A DNA stretch of 64,000 bases, from assembly GCA_023512345.1 (NCBI GenBank), contig JAILZT010000007.1, positions 124,001 through 188,000 on the forward strand, read 5' to 3'. The notes under the pieces are model-generated. The model was not told where the DNA came from, made no database searches, and worked only from the letters and a program-made list of their open reading frames with translations. The stretch comes from Paenibacillus sp. GTDB taxonomy: Bacteria; Bacillota; Bacilli; Paenibacillales; Paenibacillaceae. Made by a program: the position numbers and the translations under genes. This document shows, one piece after another, positions 35,655 to 45,064 of this stretch; the stretch's first letter is position 1, and every line of letters begins with the position of its first letter.

Positions 35655-35852
35655 TTAAGCATGGTATTTACCCACCGGTGCATTCAAAACCCATTCCAAC
35701 ATCATAATCATGTCTTCGAGGCGAGCGAGCTGGTCCTTAAGGTTATTCCGTTGTGAACTATCTTCTTCTATGGACGTTAGGCGTGTTTCAAGTGCTCTTC
35801 GCTGAAGGGTGAGTTCATTGATTTTGGATTGAATCTGATTTTCAGTTCTCAT
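35655..35852 (-). CDS. Small coiled-coil protein, unknown
   Basis: 65 aa, almost entirely helical: NQIQSKINELTLQRRALETRLTSIE and RNNLKDQLARLEDMIMMLEWVL. Small Firmicutes proteins of this type (SE1832-like) are uncharacterised. AGGAGG 8 nt before ATG 35852. It stands between convergent and divergent neighbours, so it has its own transcript. Confidence 0.75.
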   Translation of the reverse strand: MRTENQIQSKINELTLQRRALETRLTSIEEDSSQRNNLKDQLARLEDMIMMLEWVLNAPVGKYHA

Positions 35853-35877
35853 AGGAAATCCTCCTGATTTGGGTTTA

Positions 35878-35905
35878 TTGTATTTTGAATATAGATCATT
35901 ATAAC
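35878..35905 (+). promoter_or_regulatory. Putative promoter of rpiA
   Basis: TTGTAT (35878-35883), 16-bp spacer, TATAAC (35900-35905), 21 nt before the start codon. Confidence 0.4.
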
Positions 35906-35926
35906 GGATAACATGGGGGTATTAAA

Positions 35927-36613
35927 ATGAGTATCAATGTTAAACAATTGGCAGCAGAAAAAGCAGTAGAATATGTTCAAGACGGCATGAAGGTTGGTCT
36001 AGGTACCGGATCAACGGCTTATTGGGCCATTCGCAAGCTTGGGGAACGGGTTAGTGAAGGCTTGAAGATTACCGCAGTAGCAACCTCCCAAGCTTCAGAA
36101 GATCAGGCTCGTGAGCTGGGGATTCCTCTTGTAGCTTTTGGAGAGATTGACAGTTTGGACTTAACCATTGACGGTGCAGATGAACTGGACAGCAAGTTGC
36201 AATTAATAAAAGGCGGCGGCGGCGCACTGCTTCGTGAGAAAATTGTAGCGAGCAACAGCACACGAATGATAGTCGTTGCTGATGAGAGCAAGGTCGTAAC
36301 AACACTAGGGAAATTCCCACTTCCGGTGGAGGTTGTTCCTTTTGCGTGGGAGTGGACCGTTGCAGAGCTTGCTAAGTTGGATTGTAAGCCAGTGCTGCGG
36401 ATGAATGGGGAAGAACTCTATAAGACTGATAATGGTAACTACATAGCTGACTGCCACTTTATGGCTATCGATTCTGCATCGAGTTTGGCACTTAAGCTGC
36501 AAAATATTCCCGGAGTAGTAGAACACGGATTGTTCATAGGCATTTCAGATCTGGCCATCGTTGGCAAGAACGATGGTAGTATTGAGGTTATTGAAGGCGT
36601 GCGGAGGTCTTAA
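35927..36613 (+). CDS. rpiA: Ribose-5-phosphate isomerase A
   Basis: 228 aa. RpiA signatures: GLGTGSTA (24-31), TIDGADELD (Asp82-Glu86), KGGGGALLREK (95-105) with the catalytic-type glutamate at 104, and the C-terminal GLFIGISDLAIVG. Interconverts ribulose 5-phosphate and ribose 5-phosphate in the pentose phosphate pathway. RBS GGGGGT. The VanZ-like gene starts 1 nt after the stop, with its RBS inside rpiA's last codons. Confidence 0.96.
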   Translation: MSINVKQLAAEKAVEYVQDGMKVGLGTGSTAYWAIRKLGERVSEGLKITAVATSQASEDQARELGIPLVAFGEIDSLDLTIDGADELDSKLQLIKGGGGALLREKIVASNSTRMIVVADESKVVTTLGKFPLPVEVVPFAWEWTVAELAKLDCKPVLRMNGEELYKTDNGNYIADCHFMAIDSASSLALKLQNIPGVVEHGLFIGISDLAIVGKNDGSIEVIEGVRRS

Positions 36614-36614
36614 G

Positions 36615-37094
36615 TTGATTTCTCAGAGGGGACCTGGGAAACCAACGAAGAAACATGTGGGGAATAGTAAGTGGCTCTTGGGATTGACTTGGGTTGTGTT
36701 CACTATGTATAGTGCAGCTGTTATCTACTGGATGTTTATCGGTTTTGGCAGGCATATTCATACCGGAGGCACTCTGCATTATAATCTGGTGCCCCTGCGA
36801 ACTGTGCGCCTTTTCCTTAACTTTGGAAATGGAGTCTCTCTGATGGACCGCTCAGTGAATCTTATTGGAAATGTGGTTGTGTTCATTCCATTTGGATTTA
36901 TGCTTCCGCTGATACAGGTGAGTCTATTTTCTTGGCTTAGACTTACTTTTCGTGCAGCTTATATTGTACTGCTACTAGAAATATTGCAAATGCTGCTCCA
37001 AGTTGGTAGCTTCGATATTGATGATCTGCTATTGAATCTAATCGGTGTTTGGATTGGATATGGTCTGCTTCGACTGACATCTAAAATGAACTAA
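36615..37094 (+). CDS. VanZ family membrane protein
   Basis: 159 aa with four to five membrane helices from TTG 36615, placed by GGAGG at 36603-36607. VanZ-like features: YNLVPLRTVRLFLNF, NLIGNVVVFIPFGFMLPL and LLEILQMLLQVGSFDIDDLLLNLIGVWIGY. VanZ confers low-level teicoplanin resistance in enterococci; chromosomal copies are generally uncharacterised membrane proteins. Coupled to rpiA. Confidence 0.88.
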   Translation: MISQRGPGKPTKKHVGNSKWLLGLTWVVFTMYSAAVIYWMFIGFGRHIHTGGTLHYNLVPLRTVRLFLNFGNGVSLMDRSVNLIGNVVVFIPFGFMLPLIQVSLFSWLRLTFRAAYIVLLLEILQMLLQVGSFDIDDLLLNLIGVWIGYGLLRLTSKMN

Positions 37095-37114
37095 ATCTAG
37101 GAGGTATTACATAC

Positions 37115-37555
37115 ATGTTGATCGATATTAAACACCTCATAGGTTCGCCAGAGGTGAACGAGCTGCTTGCTTATGCTGTAATCGATGAGCCTGATGCATT
37201 GCAGCACACCTCGTCCGAATACAGTGATCAGGCTGCTTTGAAATTATTTGGATGGGAAGAGGAAAAGCTGTTGCTTGGCCTCGTTGGCTTTGAAGAAACG
37301 GAAGATGGGTCGCTTGAAATTCGGCATATTGCAGTGTTGCCAGAGAATAGAGGCAAAGGTTATGCTCGCGGCATGATCCTGGAGCTGCTAAGCGCACGCC
37401 AGCCTCGTTATCTTTTGGCAGAAACAGAGGACGAGGTAGCGGCTAACTTTTACCGCATCTTAGGTTTTATGGTATATAGTCTTGGGGTTAATGGTGCGGG
37501 AATAGAGCTGTTCCGCTGTGTATATGAAGTTGACGAGTCTGAAGACATGGAATAA
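37115..37555 (+). CDS. GNAT family N-acetyltransferase
   Basis: 146 aa. Motif A is LEIRHIAVLPENRGKGYARGMILELL (RGKGYA as the pyrophosphate loop), followed by a C-terminal NFYRILGFMVYSLG stretch. Substrate unknown. AGGAGG at 37099-37104 before ATG 37115; only 20 nt after the VanZ-like gene, so probably in the rpiA transcript. Confidence 0.88.
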   Translation: MLIDIKHLIGSPEVNELLAYAVIDEPDALQHTSSEYSDQAALKLFGWEEEKLLLGLVGFEETEDGSLEIRHIAVLPENRGKGYARGMILELLSARQPRYLLAETEDEVAANFYRILGFMVYSLGVNGAGIELFRCVYEVDESEDME

Positions 37556-37572
37556 AACATAGATTTTTGCAT

Positions 37573-37618
37573 AGGGTTTCCTTTACAGTGTTTTTTGCTG
37601 GAGGGAAGCCCTTTTTGC
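37573..37618 (+). terminator. Intrinsic terminator
   Basis: AGGGTTTCC / GGAAGCCCT arms (one G-T pair) followed by TTTTT. Confidence 0.6.
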
Positions 37619-37661
37619 TTGCATTAAAAGAAAGCTTGATGCCAATTAGTGTTCTTATATG

Positions 37662-37706
37662 TTGACTTTATTAGGCCAAAGCCATATAGTTTTACAGTGA
37701 AACTAT
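37662..37706 (+). promoter_or_regulatory. Promoter and operator of the marR-MMPL operon
   Basis: TTGACT (37662-37667), 17-bp spacer, TATAGT (37685-37690). A 21-bp near-palindrome ATAGTTTTAC A GTGAAACTAT (37686-37706, 9 of 10 pairs) overlaps the -10, the expected place for MarR autorepression. Confidence 0.75.
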
Positions 37707-37739
37707 TTCACACATGAACTATTGCGGGAGGTCAAATAA

Positions 37740-38192
37740 TTGAACAAAGAGGCCCAACATTGGATCAATCGTTATATGGATGCCTACCTCATTGTGACAA
37801 GGAGAATTAATGCTCAAATTAGGGATAGCATTTCGGAAGATCTAACCAGTGATCAATATCTTATTCTCCGCCTGATTCAGGCCCAGGAACTATGTACTTC
37901 GACTCATTTGGCTGAAGCGTTCGCCGTGGGAAAGAGCTCGATCACAGCTATGACCAATCGGTTGGTGGAAGCTGGAATGATTGAACGTACTCGGGACGAG
38001 AATGACCGACGCCAGGTGTACTTATCGATGACTGAATTTGGGAAAAGCGTATTTGATGCTGCTGAGACACAGGTTCAGGAAATCGTGTCACCGTATTTGT
38101 TCCATTTTGAGGAAAGTGATATTGAGAAGTTTATTATGATGTTTGAGAAATTGGGAAGTTTAATGCAGGATTCGGGAGGGAAAAACAATTGA
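37740..38192 (+). CDS. MarR family transcriptional regulator
   Basis: 150 aa from TTG 37740 (GGGAGG upstream). Winged helix: LTSDQYLILRLIQAQELCTSTHLAEAFAVGKSSITAMTNRLVEAGMIERT, then the wing DENDRRQVYLSMTEFGKS. It overlaps the MMPL transporter start by 4 nt (TTGA), so the regulator and pump are made together. It probably represses the operon through the palindrome at 37686-37706. Confidence 0.92.
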   Translation: MNKEAQHWINRYMDAYLIVTRRINAQIRDSISEDLTSDQYLILRLIQAQELCTSTHLAEAFAVGKSSITAMTNRLVEAGMIERTRDENDRRQVYLSMTEFGKSVFDAAETQVQEIVSPYLFHFEESDIEKFIMMFEKLGSLMQDSGGKNN

Positions 38193-41100
38193 AGACCATT
38201 TTAAAAGCAAGATGGGCCATTATTCTGATTTGGCTCGCAGCTGCAGTACTCTTGTTCATGTCAGCTCCGTCGATATCAGATCTTGTACGTGAGAAGGGGC
38301 AAATCTCGGTTCCAGGGGGATATACTTCTTCAAGAGCTTCAGAAATTATGAAGGAAGTGTCTGAAGCCAAAGGCGGGGAAACACTTCATCAGGTGGCATT
38401 GGTGTTCAATAAGCCAAACGGTATTGGTGCCAGCGAAACGGAGAGTATTAAGCAGGGTGTAGAGAAGCTGTTAAAGAACAAAGAAGCTCTCCAAATTGAT
38501 TCGATCACAGACCCTTTTTCGCAAAGTGAGCTGAAGGATACTCTGATTGCAAAAGACGGTAAAACCATCATGGTGGCACTGTCTGTGCTAGGTGGGGAGG
38601 AGGCTGTCAAAGAGCTTCCCGCAAAAGTAGATTCAATCCTCTCAGATGTCGATGCTGATCATTACCTGACCAGTGAAGGTCTGATTACCGAAGATACGAT
38701 TGCCAGTTCGGAAGCGGGTCTTAAGAAGTCAGAATATATTACAGTTGTATTTATTCTTCTTATTCTGTTTGTTGTTTTCCGCTCCTTTGTAGCCCCCTTT
38801 GTGCCACTGCTTACTGTGGGGCTTAGCTACATTGTTGCGCAATCGATCGTAGCCTTTTTGGTGGATATGTATTCTTTCCCATTATCAACGTTTACGCAAA
38901 TATTTATGGTTGCCGTGCTTTTTGGGATCGGAACAGATTATTGTATTCTGTTGATCAGCCGATTTAAAGAAGAGCTTGCTGGCTCAGAAGATACCAAGAG
39001 TGCAATTATTGCAACCTACCGCAAAGCATGGGGAACGGTCTTTTATTCCGGACTAGCGGTATTCGTTGGATTTGTGGCTATTGGACTTTCTAAATTTGTA
39101 CTGTACCGTTCAGCGGTAGCAGTTGCGGTAGGGATTGCCGTTATGCTGTTGGCGTTGATAACCGTCGTGCCTTTCTTTATGGCAGTCTTGGGCAAAAAGA
39201 TGTTCTGGCCCTCACGTGGCAAGCTTGAGCATAGTGAGAGTAGAATATGGGGGGCAGCAGGTTCTTTCTCTTTGAAAAGACCTTGGGCAGCGTTGCTCAT
39301 TGTGGCTGCTGTTGTAATTCCCTTTTTAGCAACCTATGACGGTAAACTTTCCTTCAACAGCATGGATGAGATAGGCGCGGACTATGCTTCGGTTAAGGGC
39401 TTTAACATCATTTCCGAAAGCTTCGGTCCAGGTGAATCGATGCCAAGCAAAATAGTTATCAAAAATGATGATCGAATGGATACCTCAGAATATATGGGCT
39501 TGGCTGAGAAAATTAGCCGTGAGCTGGAAAAAGTAGATGGAGTCAAATCCGTACGCAGCATGTCTCGTCCGGCAGGTGAAGAAATTAATGACTTTCTGAT
39601 TCCGACCCAAGTAGCAACACTATCAGATGGATTGGATCAGACGAATGAGGGCTTGACCAAGATTCAGATGGGATTGTCGGAGGCGAGCAAACAGCTGAGC
39701 GATAACGCGCCGAAGTTGAATGAGGCGGTTCAGGGAAGTGCTCAGTTAACGAAAGGCACAGAGGATCTCAAAGATGGTGTCGTAGCCTTAGGTGATGGAC
39801 TATCCCGGATTGAGAACGGAATAAAGAGCGGTTCGGCCGGTGCCGGAGAGATCAAAGCCGGACTTCAGCAAGCAGCGGCAAGTGCACAACAATTAGCAGA
39901 TGCTAACCAAAAACTGCTGGAGGGTTATAAAAAAATCGGCGGAGGATTATCCGCAATCGGTGGAGGGCTGGGACAGCTTCACGAGCAGCTTCAGGGCGTA
40001 GCTACGGCTCTTAATGGTCTGGGTACTTCGTTTACAGGACTGGAATCGAGCCATCCTGATCTTCTGCAGGATGTTAACTATCTGACGATTAAAGGAACAG
40101 TAACAGAGAGTGGTACAGGTGCAGCCAAGCTTGCTGCAGGGTTGAATCAAGTAACGGAGCAATTGAAGGGTGCGGCTTCAGGTTTGAATGAAGCGAATGC
40201 GGGTTATGCCAAAGCTGCTGCTGGTCAAACTGCACTGGCACAAGGCTTAGAGAAGTTGGCAGCAGGGATAGGCCAGCTGCAAGCAGGGCTTAATCAGGCA
40301 GCGGCAGGCCAAGGACAAATTGTCGATAAAATCCCTTCCATTTCTGGGGGGCTGGAACAATTGCAAGGCGGACAACAACAGCTTGCTGACGGTTTTGGCC
40401 AGTTAACGGGCCAAATTGGAGCGCTGACTGCAGGACTTACCGACAGCGCAGATGGCTTGAAGCAAATCACAGGTGGATTGGACTCCGCTCAAGAATATCT
40501 TAATCAAATTCAGGCAGCGAAAGATGATGAGTTAAGCGGATTTTTTGTACCTGCTGAAGCGCTGGAAACCGAAGGGATTCAGATGGTCTTTGATAACTAC
40601 TTGTCAGGGGACCGCAAGGTGATGACCTTAGATGTGGTTTTATCTAAGAACCCGTACAGCACCGAAGCCATTGACAGAGTTGGAGATATTCAGGCTGCTG
40701 TGGATCGTGCTGTAATCGGTACAAAACTCGAAAATGCTGAGACGGCTATTAGTGGGGTTACTAGTACCTATAGTGACTTACAGAAAATATCTAATGAAGA
40801 TTACACGCGAACCGTTATATTGATGCTTGGCGGTATCTTTATCATTTTGGTTCTGCTGCTTCGCTCCGTAGTGATGCCGATATATCTGATTGTATCGCTA
40901 GTGATCACCTATTTCACATCTTTGGGTGTAACAGAAGCCATATTTGTGAATCTGTTAGGGTATGCCGGAATCACTTGGACAACGCCATTTTTTAGTTTTG
41001 TTATGTTAGTTGCCCTAGGGGTAGATTATAGTATCTTCCTGATGGCCCGCTTTAACGAGAATAAAACTTGGGATGTGCGTGAAGCCATACTTCATGCAAT

Positions 41101-41347
41101 GCGAAATATGGGTACAGTAATACTGTCAGCTGTAGTTATTTTGGGTGGGACTTTTGCTTCCATGTATCCATCAGGGGTACTATCTATGATGCAGATTGCT
41201 ACTGTAGTGCTTGTGGGATTGGCTTTGTACGCCTTGATTTTCCTGCCATTCTTTGTACCGGTTATGGTACGAATATTTGGCCGGGGAAATTGGTGGCCTT
41301 TCAGAGTTAAACCAATCGAGCCTTCTTCGAAAGACTTGAATATGTAA
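38189..41347 (+). CDS. MMPL/RND family transporter
   Basis: 1052 aa from TTG 38189, with GGGAGGG upstream, overlapping the marR stop. It has two six-helix RND blocks (about 180-400 and 870-1040) with hallmark segments GIGTDYCILLISRFKEEL and ALGVDYSIFLMARFNEN. Between them, roughly residues 480-770, is a long hydrophilic stretch of repeated (Q/E)LxxGxxxL and AxGLxxLxxG units, as in YhgE/Pip-type surface proteins. The two exterior loops are typical. It probably exports lipids or toxic compounds under MarR control. A terminator follows the stop. Confidence 0.92.
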   Translation: MKTILKARWAIILIWLAAAVLLFMSAPSISDLVREKGQISVPGGYTSSRASEIMKEVSEAKGGETLHQVALVFNKPNGIGASETESIKQGVEKLLKNKEALQIDSITDPFSQSELKDTLIAKDGKTIMVALSVLGGEEAVKELPAKVDSILSDVDADHYLTSEGLITEDTIASSEAGLKKSEYITVVFILLILFVVFRSFVAPFVPLLTVGLSYIVAQSIVAFLVDMYSFPLSTFTQIFMVAVLFGIGTDYCILLISRFKEELAGSEDTKSAIIATYRKAWGTVFYSGLAVFVGFVAIGLSKFVLYRSAVAVAVGIAVMLLALITVVPFFMAVLGKKMFWPSRGKLEHSESRIWGAAGSFSLKRPWAALLIVAAVVIPFLATYDGKLSFNSMDEIGADYASVKGFNIISESFGPGESMPSKIVIKNDDRMDTSEYMGLAEKISRELEKVDGVKSVRSMSRPAGEEINDFLIPTQVATLSDGLDQTNEGLTKIQMGLSEASKQLSDNAPKLNEAVQGSAQLTKGTEDLKDGVVALGDGLSRIENGIKSGSAGAGEIKAGLQQAAASAQQLADANQKLLEGYKKIGGGLSAIGGGLGQLHEQLQGVATALNGLGTSFTGLESSHPDLLQDVNYLTIKGTVTESGTGAAKLAAGLNQVTEQLKGAASGLNEANAGYAKAAAGQTALAQGLEKLAAGIGQLQAGLNQAAAGQGQIVDKIPSISGGLEQLQGGQQQLADGFGQLTGQIGALTAGLTDSADGLKQITGGLDSAQEYLNQIQAAKDDELSGFFVPAEALETEGIQMVFDNYLSGDRKVMTLDVVLSKNPYSTEAIDRVGDIQAAVDRAVIGTKLENAETAISGVTSTYSDLQKISNEDYTRTVILMLGGIFIILVLLLRSVVMPIYLIVSLVITYFTSLGVTEAIFVNLLGYAGITWTTPFFSFVMLVALGVDYSIFLMARFNENKTWDVREAILHAMRNMGTVILSAVVILGGTFASMYPSGVLSMMQIATVVLVGLALYALIFLPFFVPVMVRIFGRGNWWPFRVKPIEPSSKDLNM

Positions 41348-41362
41348 TCATAGAGTATCAAC

Positions 41363-41409
41363 AAAAAGCAGGCAGTCTCCTATAAACCGGAAGACTGCCT
41401 GCTATTTTA
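41363..41409. terminator. Bidirectional terminator
   Basis: AGCAGGCAGTCTCC / GGAAGACTGCCTGCT arms around an 8-nt loop, T run on both strands. Confidence 0.85.
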
Positions 41410-41459
41410 ACTTTTGATAGGTGAAAGGTTTATACTTAACTTAATTATGTAGTGGCTAA

Positions 41460-42134
41460 TTATCTCATTTTTGCGAAAAAGCTGCGAAGGGCCCAGCGGC
41501 GTTCCTGGCGTTTCTTATATTTGGGAAGTGAGCGATAAATGGCTGTGGATTCTGCAAAAGCCCGTTTTGCGTCATCTTCTCTGCCTAAAGCCCTATACAT
41601 GGAGCCAGCTAAATAATAAGCCTCGCTTGATGAGGTATGGATCTCCTGAAATTGACTTACATAATACAATGCTTTGTCACGGTCCGTATTACGCAAGCCT
41701 TCGGCAAGTCGTAGATAAGGTTGGCCATATTGAGCTTTAGGGTTGATCTCAAGCCCTTGAAGCATCTGTGATTCACCCTCTTCCAAATGTCCCAGCTTCA
41801 GATTCGCAAGCCCTAACTCTACCCAAAATTCAGCGGATTGCTCATAGCGGGTTTGAATCTGAAGAAATAAATCTTTAGCTTCCGTATAACGCTTCCGATC
41901 TGACAAATGTCGGGCTAGTTCATATTTGGACGACACATCATTAGGGTTTAATGAAATTGTTGTGCGCAGCTTGGAGATTTGTCTGGCTCGGCGAAAAGGC
42001 TTCGTAACGTTGGGGAAGATCCCCACGTACCTGCGATCCAGCAAATACACAATGACCAGCAGAATCAGTATTGCGAGAAACGGATTCCCTACAATCCTGC
42101 TTAGCAGAATATAACCTATAAATAATTTGAACAT
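41460..42134 (-). CDS. Membrane-anchored tetratricopeptide repeat protein
   Basis: 224 aa. One or two N-terminal hydrophobic segments (LFIGYILLSRIVG and FLAILILLVIVYLL) are followed by about four TPR units in the soluble part (SSKYELARHLSDRKRYTEAKDLF, FWVELGLANLKLGHLEEGE, YLRLAEGLRNTDRDKAL, YYLAGSMYRALGREDDAKRAF). The C terminus is basic. Probably a scaffold on the inner face of the membrane; partners unknown. GGAGGG just before ATG 42134. Confidence 0.82.
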   Translation of the reverse strand: MFKLFIGYILLSRIVGNPFLAILILLVIVYLLDRRYVGIFPNVTKPFRRARQISKLRTTISLNPNDVSSKYELARHLSDRKRYTEAKDLFLQIQTRYEQSAEFWVELGLANLKLGHLEEGESQMLQGLEINPKAQYGQPYLRLAEGLRNTDRDKALYYVSQFQEIHTSSSEAYYLAGSMYRALGREDDAKRAFAESTAIYRSLPKYKKRQERRWALRSFFAKMR

Positions 42135-42326
42135 GATTTCCCTCCATTATTTCGTTGTACCCAATCATTAGAGTTAGCGAAGAACCTTTGAAACAGGGTA
42201 ATTATACCATATTTTCTTATGAACTGATTCCAGATTTTTATATTAGGGTACAACTAATCTACTTCTAAAGCGTTTAAAGTATCAACAGCACTATTTACAA
42301 AAATATTACAATGGAGGGGATTTAGA

Positions 42327-43886
42327 GTGGATTGGACTAGACGAGGATTAAGCCTGTTCAGCCTATTTATTTGTTCTTCAATGCTTGCAGTGGCAATTAC
42401 ACCTCAACATGCAGATGCTTCCAGCGAATCAGCGAAACTGTCAAATATAAAGGAAGTTATAGCGAGCGCAGGCTTCTGGGGCGGCAGTTCTTTTGCTTTG
42501 GGGAAGGAAGGGTCAGTGTGGGCTTGGGGCAGTAATTACTCAGGACAGTTCGCAAATGGAACAGCGGGACCTGAAGGGTGGACGATTACTCCTCACCGAT
42601 TAACGGCTCTTGAACATACGAAGCAGATTGTAATTGGTTATGGATATAATATGGCGCTTAAGGAAGATGGAACCGTCACCGTGTGGGGAGGGTTTAAGAA
42701 AGAGACTACAGAGGAGCCTGGAACCCAGAATAAAGTGTTACTTCCGCAATCTATTGGTGGACTTACCGAAGTGGTTCAGATAACAGCTGGAGTTAGTGGG
42801 AGTCTAGCTTTGAAAAAAGATGGATCACTTATGCAGTGGGAAATGCCGGAGACTTCTTCAGTAGGGTATCCTACTTTACCTTCCGCATTCAAGGTTAATG
42901 GAATCACTGATGTCCAAAGAATTGAGAGTGGAATGTTTAATGCTGCACTAAAAGAAAATGGTACACTTTGGATATGGAACGGTAATTCGAATTCAACCCC
43001 TATTCCTGTTCCCAATTTGTATCATGTAAAGACTATGGACGTAGAAGGGGACAGCCTGATTGCTCTGACTGACAGTGGAAGCGTATGGGCTACGGTAGGG
43101 GATTGGAGCACACCCTCAGGAATTTCTATTAGAAAAATGACGGGTCTTACGGGTATTGTGTCAATTCAAACGGGGAATGGCTTAAACCTTGTGCAAAACA
43201 GGAAAGGAGAGTATTGGATCTGGAAGTCTGGCACTCCATTGCAGGGACTCCAAAAGATCACAGCATTAAGGGGGCTATCTAAGCTTACGCTGGATCTGAA
43301 TGGATTAGTTGGGATCAAAAAAGATGGAACGGTGTGGTCTTGGCGTCAAAATTATACTACCGAGAAACTCACCTTTATAGTGCCCAAACAGATAAAAGGG
43401 CTGCAATCCCCTCTGTCCTTCGCAACCGGGGAAGACAGCAAATACGCCGTATTAAAGAATGGAACTGTTGCAGCATGGGGGACGAATATGTTCGGACAAC
43501 TGGGGATCAGTGCGCTGGATTCCAGACCCTTTACCCCCTCCCCAGTGTTAAAGCCTGTAGACTTACTGGTTAACGGAAAAAGCATAGATTCTGTGCAACC
43601 CCCGATTTTCAAAGATGGTTATGTACTCGTACCTATCCGACCTGTTGCTGAAGAACTAGGATATTCCGTCATTTGGGATGGAAGTACAAAGTTGATTAAA
43701 GACGGTAAATCCTCAATACTTATTAAGAATGATCAAATTTCCATTGAGGGTGGCCCTAGCTATGTACTGAAACAGCCCAGCCTTGAAGTAAGCTACACTT
43801 TGCTTGTTCCCATTAATGCATTATCGAAAGTTATGGGGATCTCGGCAAAATGGGATAGTGACCGATATCAGTTAACATTAGAATGA
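42327..43886 (+). CDS. Secreted RCC1-like repeat protein with copper-amine-oxidase-N-type domain
   Basis: 519 aa from GTG 42327 (GGAGGGG upstream). A signal peptide ends near QHADA. RCC1-type beta-propeller blades follow: KEGSVWAWGSNYSGQFANGT, KEDGTVTVWGG, KENGTLWIWNG, KKDGTVWSW, KNGTVAAWGTNMFGQLG. The last 120 residues are the CuAO-N-like domain (KDGYVLVPIRPVAEELGYSVIWD and LLVPINALSKVMGISAKWD). It is a cell-surface or extracellular protein; the ligand is unknown. Its stop overlaps an upstream alternative start of the aldo/keto reductase gene. Confidence 0.85.
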   Translation: MDWTRRGLSLFSLFICSSMLAVAITPQHADASSESAKLSNIKEVIASAGFWGGSSFALGKEGSVWAWGSNYSGQFANGTAGPEGWTITPHRLTALEHTKQIVIGYGYNMALKEDGTVTVWGGFKKETTEEPGTQNKVLLPQSIGGLTEVVQITAGVSGSLALKKDGSLMQWEMPETSSVGYPTLPSAFKVNGITDVQRIESGMFNAALKENGTLWIWNGNSNSTPIPVPNLYHVKTMDVEGDSLIALTDSGSVWATVGDWSTPSGISIRKMTGLTGIVSIQTGNGLNLVQNRKGEYWIWKSGTPLQGLQKITALRGLSKLTLDLNGLVGIKKDGTVWSWRQNYTTEKLTFIVPKQIKGLQSPLSFATGEDSKYAVLKNGTVAAWGTNMFGQLGISALDSRPFTPSPVLKPVDLLVNGKSIDSVQPPIFKDGYVLVPIRPVAEELGYSVIWDGSTKLIKDGKSSILIKNDQISIEGGPSYVLKQPSLEVSYTLLVPINALSKVMGISAKWDSDRYQLTLE

Positions 43887-43900
43887 AAGAAGGTTGGTTT

Positions 43901-44902
43901 ATGGAGCCAAGTACATCTGCAGTTAGTTTGCGTCCCTTAGGACGATCTGATCTTTCAGTCTCGCCCCTGGGGCTGGGCTGCTGGCAATTTAGCAGAGGAA
44001 GTGGTTTGGTTGGAAGGTACTGGAGTAACCTTGAAGAAGGGGATATTCTAGATATTGTACGTGTCAGCTTAGAAGGGGGCATGAACTGGGTAGATACGGC
44101 GGAAATCTATGGTGGTGGTAAATCGGAACAGGCATTGGCCTATGTGCTGGATCAATTGAAATCAGAGGACAGCAAAGGCAAATTCTCCCCGATGATCGCT
44201 ACAAAATGGTGGCCGCTTTTTCGCACAGCCAACTCTATTCCCTCTACCATAGATGAACGTATTCGGTGTCTGGGGGGGCGCAGCATTGATCTGTACCAGA
44301 TACATCAGCCTTTCTCATTGTCCTCTATCGCAAGTGAAATGAAAGCAATGGCGGGACTGGTGAAAGCAGGGAAGATTCGCTATGTGGGAGTTAGTAATTA
44401 TTCCGCGAAGCAGATGGTACAGGCTCACCAATTATTACAACAACATGGACTGTCACTGATTTCAAATCAAGTGAAGTACAATCTTCTCCATCGGAATATT
44501 GATCGGAATGGGATCATGGATGCAGCCAAAGAGTTGGGAATTTCCATCATTGCCTATTCTCCGCTGCAGCAGGGAATTCTCACCGGGAGATTTCATAAGG
44601 ATCCTGCTCAGATCTCTTCGATATCACGTATACGACGGCTGCAGAATGGGATGGATCCCAAAGGGATGGAAAGAACCAGACCTTTAATTGATTCCTTAGA
44701 GAAACTTGGGGATAAGTATAATGTAACAGCAGGTCAGGTCGCACTAAATTGGCTTATTCATTATCACGGAGATACTGTGGTGGCCATCCCAGGTGCATCG
44801 AAAGTACGTCATGCCAAGGAGAATATTGGCGCTATGACATTCCAACTTACCAAGGAAGAACTGGAGCATTTGAGTGATGCTTCGTGGGCGGCTTTGAAAT
44901 AA
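43901..44902 (+). CDS. Aldo/keto reductase
   Basis: 333 aa from ATG 43901 (AAGAAGG upstream); an in-frame ATG at 43883 would overlap the preceding stop by 4 nt. Typical AKR segments: LGLGCWQF, VDTAEIYGGGKSEQAL (catalytic Asp and Tyr), ATKWWPLF (Lys), YQIHQPF (His), ISNQVKYNLLHR, IAYSPLQQGILTGRF and the NADP-binding VAIPGASKVRHAKENIGA. The physiological substrate is unknown; the class often acts on aldehydes or sugar-derived carbonyls. Confidence 0.92.
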   Translation: MEPSTSAVSLRPLGRSDLSVSPLGLGCWQFSRGSGLVGRYWSNLEEGDILDIVRVSLEGGMNWVDTAEIYGGGKSEQALAYVLDQLKSEDSKGKFSPMIATKWWPLFRTANSIPSTIDERIRCLGGRSIDLYQIHQPFSLSSIASEMKAMAGLVKAGKIRYVGVSNYSAKQMVQAHQLLQQHGLSLISNQVKYNLLHRNIDRNGIMDAAKELGISIIAYSPLQQGILTGRFHKDPAQISSISRIRRLQNGMDPKGMERTRPLIDSLEKLGDKYNVTAGQVALNWLIHYHGDTVVAIPGASKVRHAKENIGAMTFQLTKEELEHLSDASWAALK

Positions 44903-44913
44903 ATAGGCATGAT

Positions 44914-44943
44914 AAGGCATCCAGTGAACTGGGTGCTTTTTTG
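44914..44943 (+). terminator. Intrinsic terminator
   Basis: GCATCCAG / CTGGGTGC with a 4-nt loop, then TTTTTT. Confidence 0.85.
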
Positions 44944-45064
44944 TGATTTTATAAATTGAATATCAAAAACTGTTTAGGATTGGAAAGTGCGGGGTAAATA
45001 AGGAATAAGAAATTGCGCTTTTATGAAAATACTTAGGTTAGATTACGGAAGGAGGTTGAAGTTA

